Positions 62,149-64,000 of a stretch of 64,000 nt of DNA are shown here, one piece after another (the first letter of the stretch is position 1; every line of letters starts with the position of its first letter). The stretch covers positions 70,753-134,752 of the forward strand of contig JAMPCN010000001.1 of assembly GCA_023666125.1 (NCBI GenBank), written 5' to 3'. The translations under genes were made by a program, and so were the position numbers. The notes beneath the pieces were generated by a model, which was not told where the DNA came from, did no database searches, and saw only the letters and a list, made by a program, of their open reading frames with translations. Origin of the DNA: Bacillus sp. (in: firmicutes) (GTDB lineage: Bacteria; Bacillota; Clostridia; Lachnospirales; Lachnospiraceae).

Positions 62149-64000
62149 TAACGGTTAGGGGAATGCGGCTGTTGGAGCGGGCGGATGTGATTATTTATGC
62201 GGGTTCTCTGGTAAATCCTGATTTGCTTACCTATGCAGGGAAAGATTGTGCGATATATAACAGCGCAAAATTAACCCTGGAGGAAGTAATTCAGATAATG
62301 AAAAATGCGGAAGCGGATGGGAAAATGGCTGTCAGATTACACACGGGCGACCCCAGTGTTTACGGGGCGGTCAGAGAACAGATGGACGCACTGGACAGCC
62401 TTGGCATTTCTTACGAGAGTTGTCCGGGAGTCAGCGCATGTTTCGGAGCAGCCGCTTCCCTGAATTTGGAATATACCCTGCCGGGAATTTCCCAGTCCTT
62501 AATTATTACGAGGATGGAGGGAAAAACAAAGGTTCCGGAGAAAGAAAGCATTGAATGCTTTGCGGCGCATCAGGCATCCATGGCAGTTTATTTAAGCGCG
62601 GGAATGACAGAGGAATTAAGCAGGCGTCTGCTTGCGGGAGGATATCGGGAAACGACTCCGGCGGCGATTGTGTATAAAGCGACATGGAATGAGGAAGAGG
62701 CGTATATCTGCACAATAAAGACATTGCATGAGACCGCGGTTTCACATGGTATTACGAAGACTGCGCTGGTGTTAGTCGGAGATGCGATTGCACATCAAAA
62801 TTATCATAAATCGCGATTGTATGCACCCGATTTTGCAACGGCGTTTCGCCCCGCACGAATCGAAAAGGAAACAATGCACTCCTTGCCGCAAAATGAGAAA
62901 ATAAGCATTATCAGTTTTACGGAAAAAGGATTAAAGCTTGCGGAAAAAATCCGTTTGCGGCTGAAAGGCGAAACAGAACGCGGCGGCAAAGACGGTCATA
63001 TCGAAAGTGGAACGGAGGTTGTTTTGTATACCAAATGGAAAGCTTATCCGCAGGGCGATATGCCACACTCTGTCTTGTATGTGGACCAATCTGTCAGTGA
63101 TTGGGCAAAAGTGCAGATGCAGGATAAAAATGCGCTGCTTTTTATCGGCGCATGCGGGATTGCGGTTAGGGCAGTCGCGCCGTATATCAGTGATAAGCTG
63201 CATGACGTTCCGGTGTTGGTGATGGATGAAATGGGAAGCTATGTGATTCCCATTTTATCGGGCCATATGGGCGGGGCAAATAAACTTGCCCTCTGTCTGG
63301 CAAAAGAGATGGGAGCGGAACCGATTATTACGACGGCAACGGATATTCACGGAAAATTTGCGGTGGATTTGTTTGCGAAAAAAAATCATCTTTTCATTGA
63401 AAACAAAAATGGTATCGCAGCGGTTTCGGCGAAAGTTTTGGCGGGAGAAGAGATTACGATATCCATGGAACCTAGGTATGAAAAGGACAGTAAAAAACGG
63501 GGCAGCGGTGTAGTAGAAGAAAGCCGTCTGACGGATAGAGATTGTCCGCCGCAGGGAGTCCGCCTTGTGTCTTATCCGCCAAAGGAACTCGTTGACGTTA
63601 TCGTAACGTCCGGCGGGGATGATTTTGGAGCAGCCGTTTTGTTAAGACCAAGGGAATATGTTATCGGGATAGGATGTAAAAAGGGAAAAAGTGCGGAGGA
63701 GATAGAGGATTTGCTTATAAGACAAATGAAAGAAGCAGGTATTTCTACGGAACAGGTTTTTGTCTTAGCGTCTGTTTCAAACAAGCGGAACGAGCAAGGA
63801 ATAGTCGCATGGTGCCGCAAAGAGGGGCTTCCGTTTTTGACTTATAGCGCGGAAGAATTGCAGAAAGTCGAAGGAGATTTTGCGCATTCGGATTTTGTGG
63901 AAAGTAAAGTAGGCGTTGACAACGTGTGCGAGCGGGCGGCGTTAAAAGCCTGTGGAGAAGACGGGAAACTGATTCTGGGAAAATACGCGGAAAACGGCAT
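62106..64000 (+). CDS. cbiFG: CbiF-CbiG fusion, 3' end outside window
   Basis: A reading frame starts at ATG 62106 inside the end of cbiD and stays open to the last base (631 codons). Residues 1-255 are cobalt-precorrin-4 C11-methyltransferase (CbiF): VYFVGAGTGAADLITVRG, HTGDPSVYGA and CPGVSACFGAAASL. After a short linker, CbiG (cobalt-precorrin-5A hydrolase) starts near residue 266 (ISIISFTEKG) and contains IGACGIAVRAVAPYI and LSGHMGGANKLA. The C-terminal CbiG part begins at YVIGIGCKKGKS. The two steps are consecutive in the pathway, so fusion could pass the intermediate directly. The stop lies beyond the window. Confidence 0.92.
   Translation, partial: MVYFVGAGTGAADLITVRGMRLLERADVIIYAGSLVNPDLLTYAGKDCAIYNSAKLTLEEVIQIMKNAEADGKMAVRLHTGDPSVYGAVREQMDALDSLGISYESCPGVSACFGAAASLNLEYTLPGISQSLIITRMEGKTKVPEKESIECFAAHQASMAVYLSAGMTEELSRRLLAGGYRETTPAAIVYKATWNEEEAYICTIKTLHETAVSHGITKTALVLVGDAIAHQNYHKSRLYAPDFATAFRPARIEKETMHSLPQNEKISIISFTEKGLKLAEKIRLRLKGETERGGKDGHIESGTEVVLYTKWKAYPQGDMPHSVLYVDQSVSDWAKVQMQDKNALLFIGACGIAVRAVAPYISDKLHDVPVLVMDEMGSYVIPILSGHMGGANKLALCLAKEMGAEPIITTATDIHGKFAVDLFAKKNHLFIENKNGIAAVSAKVLAGEEITISMEPRYEKDSKKRGSGVVEESRLTDRDCPPQGVRLVSYPPKELVDVIVTSGGDDFGAAVLLRPREYVIGIGCKKGKSAEEIEDLLIRQMKEAGISTEQVFVLASVSNKRNEQGIVAWCRKEGLPFLTYSAEELQKVEGDFAHSDFVESKVGVDNVCERAALKACGEDGKLILGKYAENG

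Overview
The window looks like chromosomal DNA of an anaerobic gut Clostridium of the Lachnospiraceae type. The reasons are the Gram-positive style ribosome binding sites, lipoproteins instead of periplasmic proteins, a GH2/GH36/GPH sugar cluster, an anaerobic (cbi-type) cobalamin operon under a B12 riboswitch, and DUF3791/DUF3990 and LysM-GLUG proteins. The species cannot be named from sequence alone. No rRNA, tRNA or CRISPR array was found.

Layout. (1) 1-9062 is a decaying defence island, AT-rich with many broken genes: the 3' end of a DISARM drmB, a KilA-N gene broken by two single-base losses, remnants of a DUF1016/YhcG nuclease, a secreted GLUG/LysM protein, a DUF4143 AAA ATPase sitting between two LysM gene ends, and a single-chain restriction-methylase-specificity protein with a possible SOS box. 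(2) 9078-14699 holds a LysR regulator, two aldo/keto reductases, a lipoprotein flavodoxin, a DUF362 lipoprotein and an ArsP/UPF0718-type permease. (3) 14803-25237 is a galactoside cluster: a TetR regulator with a promoter framed by twin operators, GH2, an intact IS1182-type element with a 14-bp target duplication, a GT-B-like protein, a GPH symporter and a GH36 alpha-galactosidase. (4) 25170-29356 holds a divergent LysR, an alpha/beta hydrolase, a second DUF362 lipoprotein and a J-domain protein. (5) 29481-42639 is a second, intact, AT-rich defence island: an XRE-controlled IetAS-like ATPase/subtilase pair, then a type I restriction-modification operon (hsdM-small gene-hsdS-hsdR) that carries a KAP NTPase and a DUF3791-DUF3990-DUF3791 toxin-antitoxin trio between hsdS and hsdR. 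(6) 42726-47735 holds an XRE regulator with three 17-bp iterons, membrane proteins, an FeS-type flavoprotein, an MBL hydrolase, a GH28-like beta-helix protein and a MetH-activation-like protein. (7) 47767-64000 is a long cobalamin operon: promoter, B12 riboswitch, terminator, then lipoprotein CbiK, a BtuFCD-type transporter, cbiP, cobT, cobU, cobS, a cobU-like gene, cobC, cbiB, cobD, cbiC, cbiD and a cbiF-cbiG fusion that runs off the window.

How the genes work together. The two defence islands offer layered DNA restriction (type I, single-chain R-M-S, remnant DISARM) plus probable abortive modules (IetAS, KAP, ART-like toxin). The second island is compact and translationally coupled and looks functional; the first is mostly wreckage. 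The B12 operon couples metal or corrinoid capture at the cell surface (CbiK lipoprotein and ABC importer) with ring synthesis and lower-ligand assembly in one transcript. The least explained pieces are the extracytoplasmic CbiK with two added C-terminal domains, the nested modules in the type I operon with a 20-bp repeat copied from hsdR, and the ATPase cassette trapped between LysM gene ends.
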